A stretch of 33,712 nt of DNA. Source: Lachnospiraceae bacterium. GTDB lineage: Bacteria; Bacillota; Clostridia; Lachnospirales; Lachnospiraceae. The stretch covers positions 1 to 33,712 of the forward strand of contig JAGAPO010000081.1 in the NCBI GenBank assembly GCA_017623215.1. Direction: 5' to 3'. A program made the translations under genes and the position numbers. The notes under the pieces were generated by a model. It made no database searches, was not told the DNA's origin, and saw only the letters and a program-made list of their open reading frames with translations. Position 1 is the stretch's first letter. Every line of letters begins with the position of its first letter. Shown in pieces: positions 7,334 to 15,350 of this stretch.

Positions 7334-10099
7334 CTACGGCTCTTCCCAAAGGCTCTCATCGTCTTCCCAGAAGCCGCTCTCGCCCTCGTCGTCTTCTTCC
7401 GGGAGCCATTCTTCATCCTCTAAACCGACATTCTCCTCGTCCTCCGGCCACAGGCTCTCCGGTAAAGTATGAAGCTGGCAGTCGACGATTACTTCTTCTA
7501 CCTGCTCCGTTCCATCCTCCAGAATTGTAACCTTTGTCGATGACGGAAGAATATTCGGAGTATCCTTGGTCGGACTTGTCTCGGTCTTAACCAGATATAC
7601 CACCTGTTCCGTCTCCGGGCAATACGCTGTCGCAAACTTACCGCTTTCCTTACATACGGTCTTTGCCACATGGCAGGTACACTTCTGCGTCGGCACGGTT
7701 CCCTTTGCAAAAATCTCTTCCATTACCGTTGAGCCGCCAAGCGCCTGATCACAAAGTCCCTCTACCGCAAGATTGCCGCACTTGGTACAGATCGTCGCGG
7801 ATACAATTGACTCCGGCTTCGTGAACTCTTTATATTCCAGCTGCTTCTCGGAGTGAATCCGTTCCATGATCTGTCTCCAGATATACTGGTGATAACTCTT
7901 GTTCGTCTGACCCTTATTATGATCATAGCCGCTCCAAATCGCCGCTGTATAATAGGGCGTATAGCCCGCGAACCACACATCCGTTGTTCCGTTGGCACCG
8001 GATGTCGTACCGGTCTTACCGGCAACCGGCATCTTGTATTCCGTGAACTTCAGCCTGCTTCCGGTTCCCCTTGTAATCGTATCCATCATCGCACTCGTGA
8101 GCAAATAAGCCGTAGAGGACTTCATTGCGGTGCTTCTCTTCGGATCGGTATTATCAAGCAGAATATTGCCGTCGTGATCCACGACCTTGGTATACAGAAC
8201 CGGCTCTGTATAGACTCCGCCATTCGCAATCGCCGCATAAGCTGCGGTCATCTCCAGATTGGACACACCGTTTGTCAGACCGCCAAGCGCTAACGGCAGC
8301 TGTATATCCGAATACACCTGTCCGCTCTCCGTTACCTTCTTCTCGACCAGATTTTTAAAGCCAAGCTTCTTCAGATAATCAAAGCCAAGCTGTGGCCCGA
8401 TCTGCTCCAGTGTCTTAACCGCAACAATATTCTTCGAACGATAAATACCTCTTCGAATGCTGGTCAGTCCCTCGTAGACACCTTCTTCCCAGTTCGTAAC
8501 TTCTTTCTCCGTCCCCGGATAAAAATACTGCGCATCATCCTGTACCGAAGCGAGTGTCAGCCCGCCTGCATCCAACGCAGGCAAAAAGCTTGCAAGTACC
8601 TTAAAGGTCGAACCAACCTGACGAAGCGTGCCTGTCGCACGGTTCAGCGTACGGTTACCGGTCTTCCCTCCGCGTCCGCCGACCAGTGCCACAACATGAC
8701 CGGTGTACTGATCAATAATGGTCAGAGAAGTCTGCGGCTGAAGTGTAATATTAATACTTTCCAGAACCTGTTCTCCCTCTTCCGCTACATTCTCTTCAAT
8801 ATACTGCCGGAACTCCGCCAGCTTCGCCAGCATGTCCTCTTTGTCATAGCCATATTCACTGAAATAATAGCTTCCGTCATGCACATACTTGCCATCCGGG
8901 TCTTTAAAACCGATTTCCTTAAAATATTCCTGCACATCCGACAGATGGAAATGCCTTGCCGAATTATCCTCCTTCACCAGCGAAAGCGCATACTCCAGCT
9001 CATAGTGCGATCCCTCTCCCACCGCGGGGAAATTGGACTCGTCCGCAAATACCTCATCACAAATCTGCTGAATCTGCGGATCCTGCGTAGTATAGATCGA
9101 GATTCCGCCCGAATACAGCAGATTATTCGCCTCAGTCTGCGTATAGCCTATCTCAACCAGATCATCCAGCACTTCTTCGATAACCGCGTCTGTAAAATAA
9201 GAATAATACTCCTTCTCTCTCTCTTCATTCACAAGCTGAATGCGCTCATAGACATTGTCGGCAATCGCCTCATCATACTCCTCCTTCGTGCAGAGGCCCT
9301 GGTCCAGCATATTCTCAAGCGTGCTCTTACGGCTCTCCGCATTCTTCTCCGGATACTTGACCGGATTCTTCAGCGTCGGCGAGTTCGCGATCGGTGCGAT
9401 AACCGCAGCCTCAGAAAGCGTCAGTTCCCAGACATCCTTCTGAAAATAGGTCTTAGCTGCCGACTGAATCCCCCATGCGCCGTTGCCGAGGTTAATCGTA
9501 TTCAGATAATACTCCATAATCTGATCCTTGCTCAGCTCATTCTCAAGCTGAATCGCAAGATACTGCTCCTGAATCTTACGGCTGATCTTCCGAATCGGAT
9601 TACTCTCCGCGCCTCCGCCGAATACCTGATTCTTTAAAAGCTGCTGCGTAAGCGTACTTCCGCCGTATCCAAGATCTCCCTCCTTCAGAACCGAATACGC
9701 CGCACGCGCGATACCGCGCACATCAATACCGTCATGCTCGTAGAAACGCTCATCCTCCAGTGCCACGAAGCAATACTGAACCACCTTCGGTATCTGATCA
9801 ATCGTCACATACTCGCGGTTCGCCTCCGGACCTGCCAGCTGCTGGACCAGATTGCCCTCCGAATCATAAATATATGACTTATACGCAGTCGGCACCACAT
9901 TAATGGTATCAATCGCCGGCGCAGAATCAATCAGACCCTTCACCATGCCAAAGCCTGCAAGGCTGCCGCATACTGCCAGGAATACAATCAGCACGATTCC
10001 GATTCGAAAGGTCGATACCCTCGCCTTCGACACCAGCTTCTTCGTCACCGTCTTCACCTGGCGCTGTTTTTTTATCACACCTCGTTTACTAAAATCCAT
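7334..10099 (-). CDS. PBP1A-type bifunctional penicillin-binding protein
   Basis: This 921-aa class A PBP builds and cross-links peptidoglycan at the outer face of the membrane. It has a membrane anchor at about residues 31-53. The GT51 domain has EDERFYEH, GGSTLTQQ and the canonical RKIQE motif 3. The transpeptidase domain has catalytic STFK (497-500), SKN (555-557) and KTGTT (695-699). A cysteine-rich module (CTKCG, later CTCH) follows, and then an acidic tail of about 50 residues rich in Glu/Asp/Trp that the downstream paralogue lacks. The two proteins are colinear and clearly arose by tandem duplication. It is first in the operon, with GGAGTGTTGAT before ATG. Confidence 0.95.
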   Translation of the reverse strand: MDFSKRGVIKKQRQVKTVTKKLVSKARVSTFRIGIVLIVFLAVCGSLAGFGMVKGLIDSAPAIDTINVVPTAYKSYIYDSEGNLVQQLAGPEANREYVTIDQIPKVVQYCFVALEDERFYEHDGIDVRGIARAAYSVLKEGDLGYGGSTLTQQLLKNQVFGGGAESNPIRKISRKIQEQYLAIQLENELSKDQIMEYYLNTINLGNGAWGIQSAAKTYFQKDVWELTLSEAAVIAPIANSPTLKNPVKYPEKNAESRKSTLENMLDQGLCTKEEYDEAIADNVYERIQLVNEEREKEYYSYFTDAVIEEVLDDLVEIGYTQTEANNLLYSGGISIYTTQDPQIQQICDEVFADESNFPAVGEGSHYELEYALSLVKEDNSARHFHLSDVQEYFKEIGFKDPDGKYVHDGSYYFSEYGYDKEDMLAKLAEFRQYIEENVAEEGEQVLESINITLQPQTSLTIIDQYTGHVVALVGGRGGKTGNRTLNRATGTLRQVGSTFKVLASFLPALDAGGLTLASVQDDAQYFYPGTEKEVTNWEEGVYEGLTSIRRGIYRSKNIVAVKTLEQIGPQLGFDYLKKLGFKNLVEKKVTESGQVYSDIQLPLALGGLTNGVSNLEMTAAYAAIANGGVYTEPVLYTKVVDHDGNILLDNTDPKRSTAMKSSTAYLLTSAMMDTITRGTGSRLKFTEYKMPVAGKTGTTSGANGTTDVWFAGYTPYYTAAIWSGYDHNKGQTNKSYHQYIWRQIMERIHSEKQLEYKEFTKPESIVSATICTKCGNLAVEGLCDQALGGSTVMEEIFAKGTVPTQKCTCHVAKTVCKESGKFATAYCPETEQVVYLVKTETSPTKDTPNILPSSTKVTILEDGTEQVEEVIVDCQLHTLPESLWPEDEENVGLEDEEWLPEEDDEGESGFWEDDESLWEEP

Positions 10100-10187
10100 A
10101 TCAACACTCCATTCCTGCCGCCTGCTCCAGACACCTCAGGGCGGCCGTTTCCAAACCTTATGTCCAAAGGATACTTCGATCTGTTCT

Positions 10188-10216
10188 ATTATAGCAGAGA
10201 TCAGGTCATTTGGCAA
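10188..10216 (-). promoter_or_regulatory. Promoter of the PBP operon
   Basis: On the minus strand TTGCCA (10216-10211), a 17-bp spacer and TATAAT (10193-10188) preceded by TGC form an extended -10 promoter. It lies about 90 bp before the first PBP start codon. Confidence 0.8.
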
Positions 10217-10486
10217 ATCAATTCCGGTATTTAATAAAATATTAAAAATTATTTTTCGACTTTTCCTGTTGATTTTACTCGAAATTTCAAAAAAGAGCTC
10301 GTTATATCCATTAATTTCATAGTATCTGGAAATTATTGCGACGAAATCATCTTTCCCTTTTCCATTGTTTCCTTTATACTGGATGCAAAGAGTTCCGAAA
10401 GAGAACTCTCACGCCGGATGCGCCGCAGATACCGATTCCTGCCGCACCTGCGCATTCCACATCTTGCACAACCCAGGAGGTACATA
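10217..10486. other. AT-rich divergent intergenic region
   Basis: The 387-bp gap between the PBP operon and the small plus-strand gene (10100-10486) holds the PBP promoter at its left and an AT-rich stretch. There is also a 7-bp stem hairpin (AGAGTTC/GAACTCT near 10390-10410). A weak -10 (TATACT, 10375-10380) could serve the rightward gene, but its -35 (TTTCCC) is poor. Nothing else was recognised. Confidence 0.5.
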
Positions 10487-10780
10487 ATGAAAACACGTTA
10501 TTTCGTAGGACTTCGACAAATTGAACTGGATAATCGGGAAGAGCTCTTATTGGAATATTATCTGGTAGAAGAAGGGAAAGAACGCGGTCCTGTATTTGGA
10601 ATTGAAATCACGGGACGATATGAATCGAAGCCGCAGCGTCCCTTTACCCAGGAATATACCGGCCCCATCTCAGATGACGCGGGCCTGGTAAGAAGACTTG
10701 CCGAAAAGCTCTGCCTCGGTACCGTAACCCCTTTTACTCTTTTGGAGCAGGTCGATCAGCTGCTCGGAGAATACGTCTGA
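10487..10780 (+). CDS. Small conserved protein, DUF6514-like
   Basis: This 97-aa protein begins MKTRYFVGLRQIELDNREEL and contains VFGIEITGRYES, later LVRRLAEKLCLGTVTPFTLLEQVDQLL. I believe it belongs to the DUF6514 family of small Clostridia proteins, from memory of the pattern; function is unknown. The predicted structure is beta-rich with a C-terminal helix. The start at 10487 was chosen because AGGAGG ends seven bases earlier; the reading frame is open further upstream but with poor composition. It is monocistronic, ending at the bidirectional terminator at 10801. Confidence 0.75.
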   Translation: MKTRYFVGLRQIELDNREELLLEYYLVEEGKERGPVFGIEITGRYESKPQRPFTQEYTGPISDDAGLVRRLAEKLCLGTVTPFTLLEQVDQLLGEYV

Positions 10781-10800
10781 ATCATGTAACCTTACAAAAA

Positions 10801-10900
10801 GAGCTGCTGCAAATCAAAAGAAGCCAGGAAGGGGAAGAATCCCCCGCCGGATTGTTTCCGCTCCTTTCCTTGGATCTCATGCTGCAGCAGCTCCAATTTT
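10801..10900. terminator. Bidirectional terminator with a long structured loop
   Basis: An 11-bp perfect stem (10801-10811 with 10883-10893) is flanked by TTTTTT on the plus side and by TTTTT on the minus side. The 71-nt loop itself contains nested pairs: GGGG/CCCC, and CCAGGAAGG with CCTTTCCTTGG. It ends both the DUF6514-like gene and the spoVA operon. Confidence 0.8.
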
Positions 10901-11257
10901 TTAATCCTTCATCTTGGGTTTGAACAGAAGCGACGCAAAATACCCGAACAGCAGCGCCGCCGACACACCGACTGCCGAAGCCGTAAAGCCGCCCTTGAAC
11001 AACCCGATAAATCCATCCTTATCCACCGCTTCTTTTACTCCTTTGAACAGGCTGTTGCCAAATCCAATCAGCGGAACACTTGCACCTGCTCCGGCCCATT
11101 CCACGAACGGTTCATAGATTCCAAGCGCTCCAAGAAGGCTTCCCAGACAGACCAGAATCACCATAATTCTTCCCGGCATTAATTTGGTCTGATCCATAAG
11201 AATCTGAACCGCGGCACATATCAGGCCGCCCACAACAAACGCTTTTATATATTCCAT
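10901..11257 (-). CDS. spoVAE: Stage V sporulation protein AE (SpoVAEb type)
   Basis: This 118-aa, strongly hydrophobic protein has about three to four membrane helices. The SpoVAE pattern MEYIKAFVVGGLICAAVQIL and PFVEWAGAGASVPLIGFG is clear. It is part of the SpoVA channel in the inner spore membrane that moves Ca-dipicolinic acid. It follows spoVAD by 15 bp with its own GGAGGAG site. Only one AE-type gene is present; no spoVAEa-like or spoVAF-like gene follows. It is last in the operon, before a strong bidirectional terminator. Confidence 0.93.
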   Translation of the reverse strand: MEYIKAFVVGGLICAAVQILMDQTKLMPGRIMVILVCLGSLLGALGIYEPFVEWAGAGASVPLIGFGNSLFKGVKEAVDKDGFIGLFKGGFTASAVGVSAALLFGYFASLLFKPKMKD

Positions 11258-11272
11258 CTCCGCTCCTCCTTC

Positions 11273-12325
11273 TCACACCGCTTCCAGCATTACCGCGTGA
11301 GCGATCCCCGGCACGGGATTGCCCTCGTTAAAGCTGACCGGAGATAACAGCGCGCCTGTCGGCACAAACAAGATACGTTTCCATTTTCCGGTCCTAAGCT
11401 GCCTTAACAGATACCCTGCCAGCGTCACAGCGCTGCATCCGCAGCCGCTCCCTCCCGAATGGGTGTCCTGCACCTCTCTGTCATAGATTAAAATACCGCA
11501 GTCAAGATGGCGATCTTTAATATCGTACCCCTTCTCCTTCAACAGCGCAATTACGATTTCCTGTCCGACATACCCGAGATCACCGGTTATAATCTTGTCA
11601 TAATAATCCGGTTTCACTCCAAAATCCCGCAGGTTTGCCGCAATCGTATCACAGGCGGCCGGAGCCATGCACGCACCCATATTCATGGAATCCTTCACGC
11701 CGTAATCCACAATCCGCCCCGGTGTCATTCCGATAACACGAACATCGTGCTCTCCACTCTTTGTCTCCGAATCCTTCGCTCCCGCCCTCGTCCTGCTTAC
11801 AATGAGGGCTCCGCTTCCCGTCACCGTCCAGGTCGCGGCAAGGGGCCTTTGATTGCCGTACGCAAGCGGAAAGCGAAACTGCTTCTCCGCCCCCGCGAAA
11901 TGGCTTGAGGTTACCGCAAGCGCCGTATCCGCATATCCTCCGTCCACAAGCACGGATGCGAACCCAAGCGACTCGCCCATGGTCGAACAGGCCCCGTACA
12001 CGCCGAACATCGGAATAGAAAGCGCTTCAACTCCGAAAAACGTCGCAATCAGCTGTCCAAGCAGATCGCCTCCAACGAGATACCGGATCTTCTCCTTCGA
12101 TAATCCGGACTTGTTTATCGCCTGCTCCACAGCAAGCTTCATCATCCGGCTCTCCGCGTCCTCCCAGCTCGTTCCTCCGAACATCGGATCCTCGGAAATG
12201 ACATCAAAATACGAGCCAAGCGGCCCTTCTCCCTCTTTTTGCCCAACCACGGAAGCCGCCGAAATAATCCAGGGTGGATTCCGAAACGCAATACTCTGCG
12301 TTCCCATCATTTTTTGATTCTCCAT
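11273..12325 (-). CDS. spoVAD: Stage V sporulation protein AD
   Basis: This 350-aa thiolase-fold protein shows SpoVAD hallmarks: NPPWIISAASVVGQKEGEGP near the start, YGACSTMGESLGFAS and SSHFAGAEKQFRFPLAYGNQR. The GGSGCGCSAV stretch is near the end. In Bacillus, SpoVAD binds dipicolinic acid and sits on the outer face of the inner spore membrane. The start at 12325 (MENQKM) was chosen because GGAGAG lies just upstream; an ATG at 12337 would lack a ribosome site. An unusual 190-bp repeat-rich gap separates it from spoVAC. Confidence 0.95.
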   Translation of the reverse strand: MENQKMMGTQSIAFRNPPWIISAASVVGQKEGEGPLGSYFDVISEDPMFGGTSWEDAESRMMKLAVEQAINKSGLSKEKIRYLVGGDLLGQLIATFFGVEALSIPMFGVYGACSTMGESLGFASVLVDGGYADTALAVTSSHFAGAEKQFRFPLAYGNQRPLAATWTVTGSGALIVSRTRAGAKDSETKSGEHDVRVIGMTPGRIVDYGVKDSMNMGACMAPAACDTIAANLRDFGVKPDYYDKIITGDLGYVGQEIVIALLKEKGYDIKDRHLDCGILIYDREVQDTHSGGSGCGCSAVTLAGYLLRQLRTGKWKRILFVPTGALLSPVSFNEGNPVPGIAHAVMLEAV

Positions 12326-12351
12326 ACTACTCTCCATTCCGAGAACGTTTT

Positions 12352-12480
12352 TTGTTCGAGGAATCGCGCACAGGAAAGCCGCGAATGCGATTTCCTGTGC
12401 GCATCTATGCAGATTTGTGACGTTCTCGGCACAAATCTGTGTGTGAGGAATCGCACATCAGTGCAATTTCTCACATTATC
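12352..12480. repeat. Palindrome cluster between spoVAC and spoVAD (REP-like)
   Basis: Three adjacent inverted repeats occur. GCGCACAGGAAA pairs with TTTCCTGTGCGC (12 bp). CAGATTTGTG pairs with CACAAATCTG (10 bp). A third stem runs through GTGAG...GCAC/GTGC...CTCAC. An outer pair, GAGAACG and CGTTCTC, encloses the first. The right part (12423-12480) recurs, diverged, between leuB and leuC at 28281-28338. It is best read as a clustered repetitive extragenic palindrome, inserted inside an operon. Confidence 0.7.
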
Positions 12481-12528
12481 CTACATTTCTGCCAACAACC
12501 CGAAAGTCCCGGCCGTCAGACACGCCTG

Positions 12529-13026
12529 TTACACAATTCCAAGCAATCCAAGCACATAATAAATCAATCCGAGTATCCACGACGACACGATTCCGTACAG
12601 AATCACGGGGCCGGCAATCGTAAAGATCTTACAGCCAATTCCAAATACCTGTCCTTCCTTCTGATACTCGATCGCCGGAGCCGCTACGGAATTCGCAAAG
12701 CCCGTAATCGGCACCACGCTTCCCGCTCCCGCCACCTTTGCAATCCTCGGGTACAGATTCAGCCCCGTAAACAGCACGGATAAAAATACCAGCGATATAA
12801 TCTGATACAATACCGCGTTCTCCTTATCAAGTCCAAAGCTCATGTAAAGGTAGGTAAGTCCCTGACCGATTGTGCAGATAATTCCTCCTGTCCAAAAAGC
12901 ATTGCACGTATTTTTCAGACAGCTGTGCTTTGGTGTCACCTGCTTCACATATTCGTTATATTTTTGATCCCGCTCCGTCTTATTCTTCGCGGAAAGTACT
13001 TCCTTTACCTGTTTTTCCTTCTCCAT
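12529..13026 (-). CDS. spoVAC: Stage V sporulation protein AC
   Basis: This 165-aa membrane protein has a hydrophilic N-terminus followed by about four helices. It carries the SpoVAC signature YNEYVKQVTPKHSCLKNTCN and AGAGSVVPITGFANSVAAPA. In Bacillus, SpoVAC is a mechanosensitive channel component for dipicolinic acid release. Its partner SpoVAE shares the GAGASVPLIGFGNS motif, as expected for related subunits. ATG is preceded by GAGGAAAG. It is 113 bp downstream of spoVAB, with no further gene recognised in that gap. Confidence 0.95.
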   Translation of the reverse strand: MEKEKQVKEVLSAKNKTERDQKYNEYVKQVTPKHSCLKNTCNAFWTGGIICTIGQGLTYLYMSFGLDKENAVLYQIISLVFLSVLFTGLNLYPRIAKVAGAGSVVPITGFANSVAAPAIEYQKEGQVFGIGCKIFTIAGPVILYGIVSSWILGLIYYVLGLLGIV

Positions 13027-13139
13027 CTTTCCTCACATTCTGCCGTCTCCACGGCTGCTCCCAATCTCATCACAAAGCATGCGCGCCCGCGGCTTCCCGG
13101 TGCCTTCTTTGTCTCTTCTCTTTTCCAGGCATCCTGATT

Positions 13140-13583
13140 TCATCCCTTCATCGCCCACAACAGTGCGCCCGCGGCCTTCCCGAAGGCAAAGCTCGTCACA
13201 ATCCACGGCATTCCGCAGATTAGCTTCATTCTTTTCGTAAATACGGGGAGCACCTTGGAGACCTCCGCGAGCGCCATGGACAGACAGCCGACGAAGATTC
13301 CGCAGGCCAATCCGAACACAGGAATTAAGATTGTTCTGATTCCCGGTGCTGCAAGCCAGGAAAACAGCTTCTCTCCAAATAAGGCAATCAGATTCCCGGC
13401 CGTTCCGCCAAGCACAACCATGTCCTCATACAGCATTACATGCTTTACCGTCTTGGTTCGTGCCGCGAGCCTTGTTACAACGCCTATCATTGTAATAAAA
13501 GCAAAGACACCGCTTGAGACGCCAATCCCTGACGTAAGACCGATTATCGCCAGCACAGCCTTCTGCAAAAATTCCGGCATCAT
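13140..13583 (-). CDS. spoVAB: Stage V sporulation protein AB
   Basis: This 147-aa protein with four to five membrane helices matches SpoVAB by length, hydrophobicity and position. Recognisable stretches include GLTSGIGVSSGVFAFITMIG and EDMVVLGGTAGNL. The first of two consecutive ATG codons is used, eight bases after AAGGAG. It overlaps the end of spoVAA by four bases (ATGA), indicating translational coupling. It is required with the rest of SpoVA for dipicolinic acid uptake by the forespore. Confidence 0.92.
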   Translation of the reverse strand: MMPEFLQKAVLAIIGLTSGIGVSSGVFAFITMIGVVTRLAARTKTVKHVMLYEDMVVLGGTAGNLIALFGEKLFSWLAAPGIRTILIPVFGLACGIFVGCLSMALAEVSKVLPVFTKRMKLICGMPWIVTSFAFGKAAGALLWAMKG

Positions 13584-14206
13584 GCGTCACGCTCCTTCCC
13601 TTCCCTGCTCGCATTTTCCACAATGGCCTCATTGACATCCTGCTCATACACCCTCAACTGTACCTGAAGCGGTGTTGGATCGCTGTCGATTTTCAGCTTT
13701 GTAAAATGGTTATAGAATACGATGATTCCAAGCGGAAGCCCCACCGCATATGCAATTTCCAGAACTCCGTATCCCGTATGCTCCCTGCCTGTCACAAGCA
13801 GATAAAATTTCTGAAATACCTCCTGTACACTCACATCCTCATTGAACGTCATAATGGTAAAGGCAGAGCCAAGAAATACAGAAATACAGACCAATATCGT
13901 CTTTACCCATTCCCAGATTCGGTGTTCCTTTCCGGGAGGCATATATTCCACGATAAAATCGGTCTCGCCCAGATTTTGAACCACGACTCCCGGGTGTTCC
14001 TTCGTAATCATGTCCACCAGCTTAAGCACCGAAAATACGAACTTTTCCCGCTTTTTCTTGCTTACCACCATAAAGACCTGCTGCCCAAGCTCCTTTACCA
14101 GATCCTTATCCGTGCTGTACATCGTCACAACATCCTGAAGGAACACCTTCGTATTTGTGACTACCGTATCCTTCTCCGCCTTTATATAAAGAACCGTCTC
14201 CTTCAT
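13580..14206 (-). CDS. spoVAA: Stage V sporulation protein AA
   Basis: This 208-aa protein has an N-terminal soluble domain (about residues 1-100; MKETVLYIKAEKDTVVTNTK, with VFLQDVVTMYSTD following). Two membrane helices follow, near residues 105-125 and 150-170. This is the layout of SpoVAA. It contains FIVEYMPPG just before the membrane part, as in homologues. The ribosome site is GAGGA nine bases upstream. In Bacillus it opens the spoVA operon; here a 48-codon ORF precedes it. Confidence 0.92.
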   Translation of the reverse strand: MKETVLYIKAEKDTVVTNTKVFLQDVVTMYSTDKDLVKELGQQVFMVVSKKKREKFVFSVLKLVDMITKEHPGVVVQNLGETDFIVEYMPPGKEHRIWEWVKTILVCISVFLGSAFTIMTFNEDVSVQEVFQKFYLLVTGREHTGYGVLEIAYAVGLPLGIIVFYNHFTKLKIDSDPTPLQVQLRVYEQDVNEAIVENASREGKERDA

Positions 14207-14318
14207 TCTGAATCATCCTCAATCTTCAACATTCTGCTATTCAACCCCTCCCGCTGACTTTGGAGGTTCTGCAGTCCCTGGACCTTGCCCGGGTATCGGT
14301 AATTCCGCACCCCGATTC

Positions 14319-14465
14319 TTATACCAGACTCATCTTCCCCGCTTTCACCAGCGTTCCTTCAAAAGCCTGTTTTGCTTCTGCTCCCGAACCGTTCAGTATG
14401 CAGAACGCTGCGACTGCCGCAACACAGAGAAGAATCACAAAAAGGCCGCCTATTTTTTTACCCAT
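14319..14465 (-). CDS. Small single-helix membrane peptide at head of spoVA operon
   Basis: This is a 48-aa ORF: MGKKIGGLFVILLCVAAVAA opens it, and EAKQAFEGTLVKAGKMSLV closes it. Two lysines precede a hydrophobic stretch of about 20 residues, giving a signal-anchor or signal-peptide shape. An AAGGAAAGGA site lies upstream. It is the first gene after a forespore-type promoter (14497-14525) and before spoVAA, so expression in the forespore is inferred. I do not recognise the family. After its stop, a different frame (+1) stays open for about 30 codons with a Pro/Gly-rich sequence ending SAGGVE, so the gene may be a frameshifted longer one. Confidence 0.6.
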   Translation of the reverse strand: MGKKIGGLFVILLCVAAVAAFCILNGSGAEAKQAFEGTLVKAGKMSLV

Positions 14466-14496
14466 ATCTTTCACATCCTTTCCTTCATCATGGTGT

Positions 14497-14525
14497 TAGT
14501 ATCCGGAATAAAAAAACTCCTATAC
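14497..14525 (-). promoter_or_regulatory. Sigma-G/sigma-F-like promoter of the spoVA operon
   Basis: On the minus strand GTATA (14525-14521) matches the forespore -35 consensus. After 17 bp, GATACTA (14503-14497) matches the sigma-G -10 CATNHTA at six of seven positions. It sits after the sigF terminator and before the first ORF of the spoVA operon. The spacing is one base shorter than the Bacillus sigma-G optimum. Confidence 0.6.
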
Positions 14526-14556
14526 TGGGATTTTATTCCATAAAAAAATGAGCAGC

Positions 14557-14610
14557 AAAAAAACGCGCCCTTCCATATCAGTTTGACTCCTCTGATATCG
14601 TAAGGCGCGC
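14557..14610 (-). terminator. Intrinsic terminator of the spoIIA operon
   Basis: On the minus strand GCGCGCCTT...GATATCAG pairs with CTGATAT...AAGGGCGCG and is followed by seven T. It separates sigF from the spoVA transcription unit. Confidence 0.88.
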
Positions 14611-14626
14611 TTTCAAATTGCCCTTT

Positions 14627-15343
14627 TCACATCATCATCTTTTCCCTCATCGCAAGCAATATCCGCTTCTCCAGCCTCGATACCTGCACCTGCGAGATTC
14701 CAAGCTCCTTTGCTACCTCCGTCTGCGTCCTCTCTTCAAAATACCGCATCCGAATGATTGCCTGTTCCTTCTCCTCAAGCTGAGCAAACACCTCACGCAG
14801 CGCATAGCGGTTCAGCATTGCCTCGTTGTCATCCTTCGTCTCTTCCAGCTTGTCAATCAGGTAAATCGCATTTCCGTCGCCCTGGTAAATGGTCTTATAT
14901 AACGACTCCACCTCCGCGCCGGATTCCAGCGCCAGCACAATTTCCTCTCTTGTAATTGCAAGCTCCTCTCCGATCTCCTCAAGAGTCGGTTCTCTGCCGT
15001 ATCGTTTTTCCAGTTCATCCTTCGCTGTCCGTATTTTCATGGCCGTCTCCTTTAAGGAACGGCTCACCTTTATCATACCATCGTCTCTTAAAAAACGTTT
15101 TATCTCACCTGTAATCATGGGAACCGCATAGGTTGAGAATTTGACATCGTAAGCGGTGTCGAATTTGTCAACCGCTTTCAATAGGCCGATGCAGCCGATC
15201 TGGTAGAGATCCTCTGCCTCATGTCCGCGTCCAAGGAAGCGTCTGACAATGCTCCACACCAATCCGACATTCTCCGTTACCACCAGATCTCTGGCCTGCC
15301 TGTCCCCAAGCTTTGCCCGTCTTATCAGTTCGATGGTATCCAA
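14627..15343 (-). CDS. sigF: RNA polymerase sporulation sigma factor SigF (SpoIIAC)
   Basis: This 238-aa sigma-70 family factor is the first forespore-specific sigma. Region 2 reads EDLYQIGCIGLLKAVDKFD. Region 3 follows with EKRYGREPTLEEIGEELAIT. Region 4 contains EEKEQAIIRMRYFEERTQTE and the HTH VAKELGISQVQVSRLEKRI. The start codon is TTG (15343), seven bases downstream of the spoIIAB stop and preceded by GAGGAAAAA; the weak codon may help keep SigF below its anti-sigma partner. Binding by SpoIIAB holds it inactive until SpoIIAA is dephosphorylated. Confidence 0.97.
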   Translation of the reverse strand: MDTIELIRRAKLGDRQARDLVVTENVGLVWSIVRRFLGRGHEAEDLYQIGCIGLLKAVDKFDTAYDVKFSTYAVPMITGEIKRFLRDDGMIKVSRSLKETAMKIRTAKDELEKRYGREPTLEEIGEELAITREEIVLALESGAEVESLYKTIYQGDGNAIYLIDKLEETKDDNEAMLNRYALREVFAQLEEKEQAIIRMRYFEERTQTEVAKELGISQVQVSRLEKRILLAMREKMMM

Positions 15344-15350
15344 TTTTTCC

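Noticed and set aside
8696..9637. 313-codon plus-strand open frame
   Set aside because: It is fully antisense to the functional PBP gene, and its Leu/Arg/Ile-rich translation is typical of a complementary-strand shadow.
13027..13139. 20-codon basic peptide frame in the spoVAB-spoVAC gap (MPGKEKRQRRHREAAGAHAL)
   Set aside because: There is no ribosome site, it is very short, and nothing supports translation.
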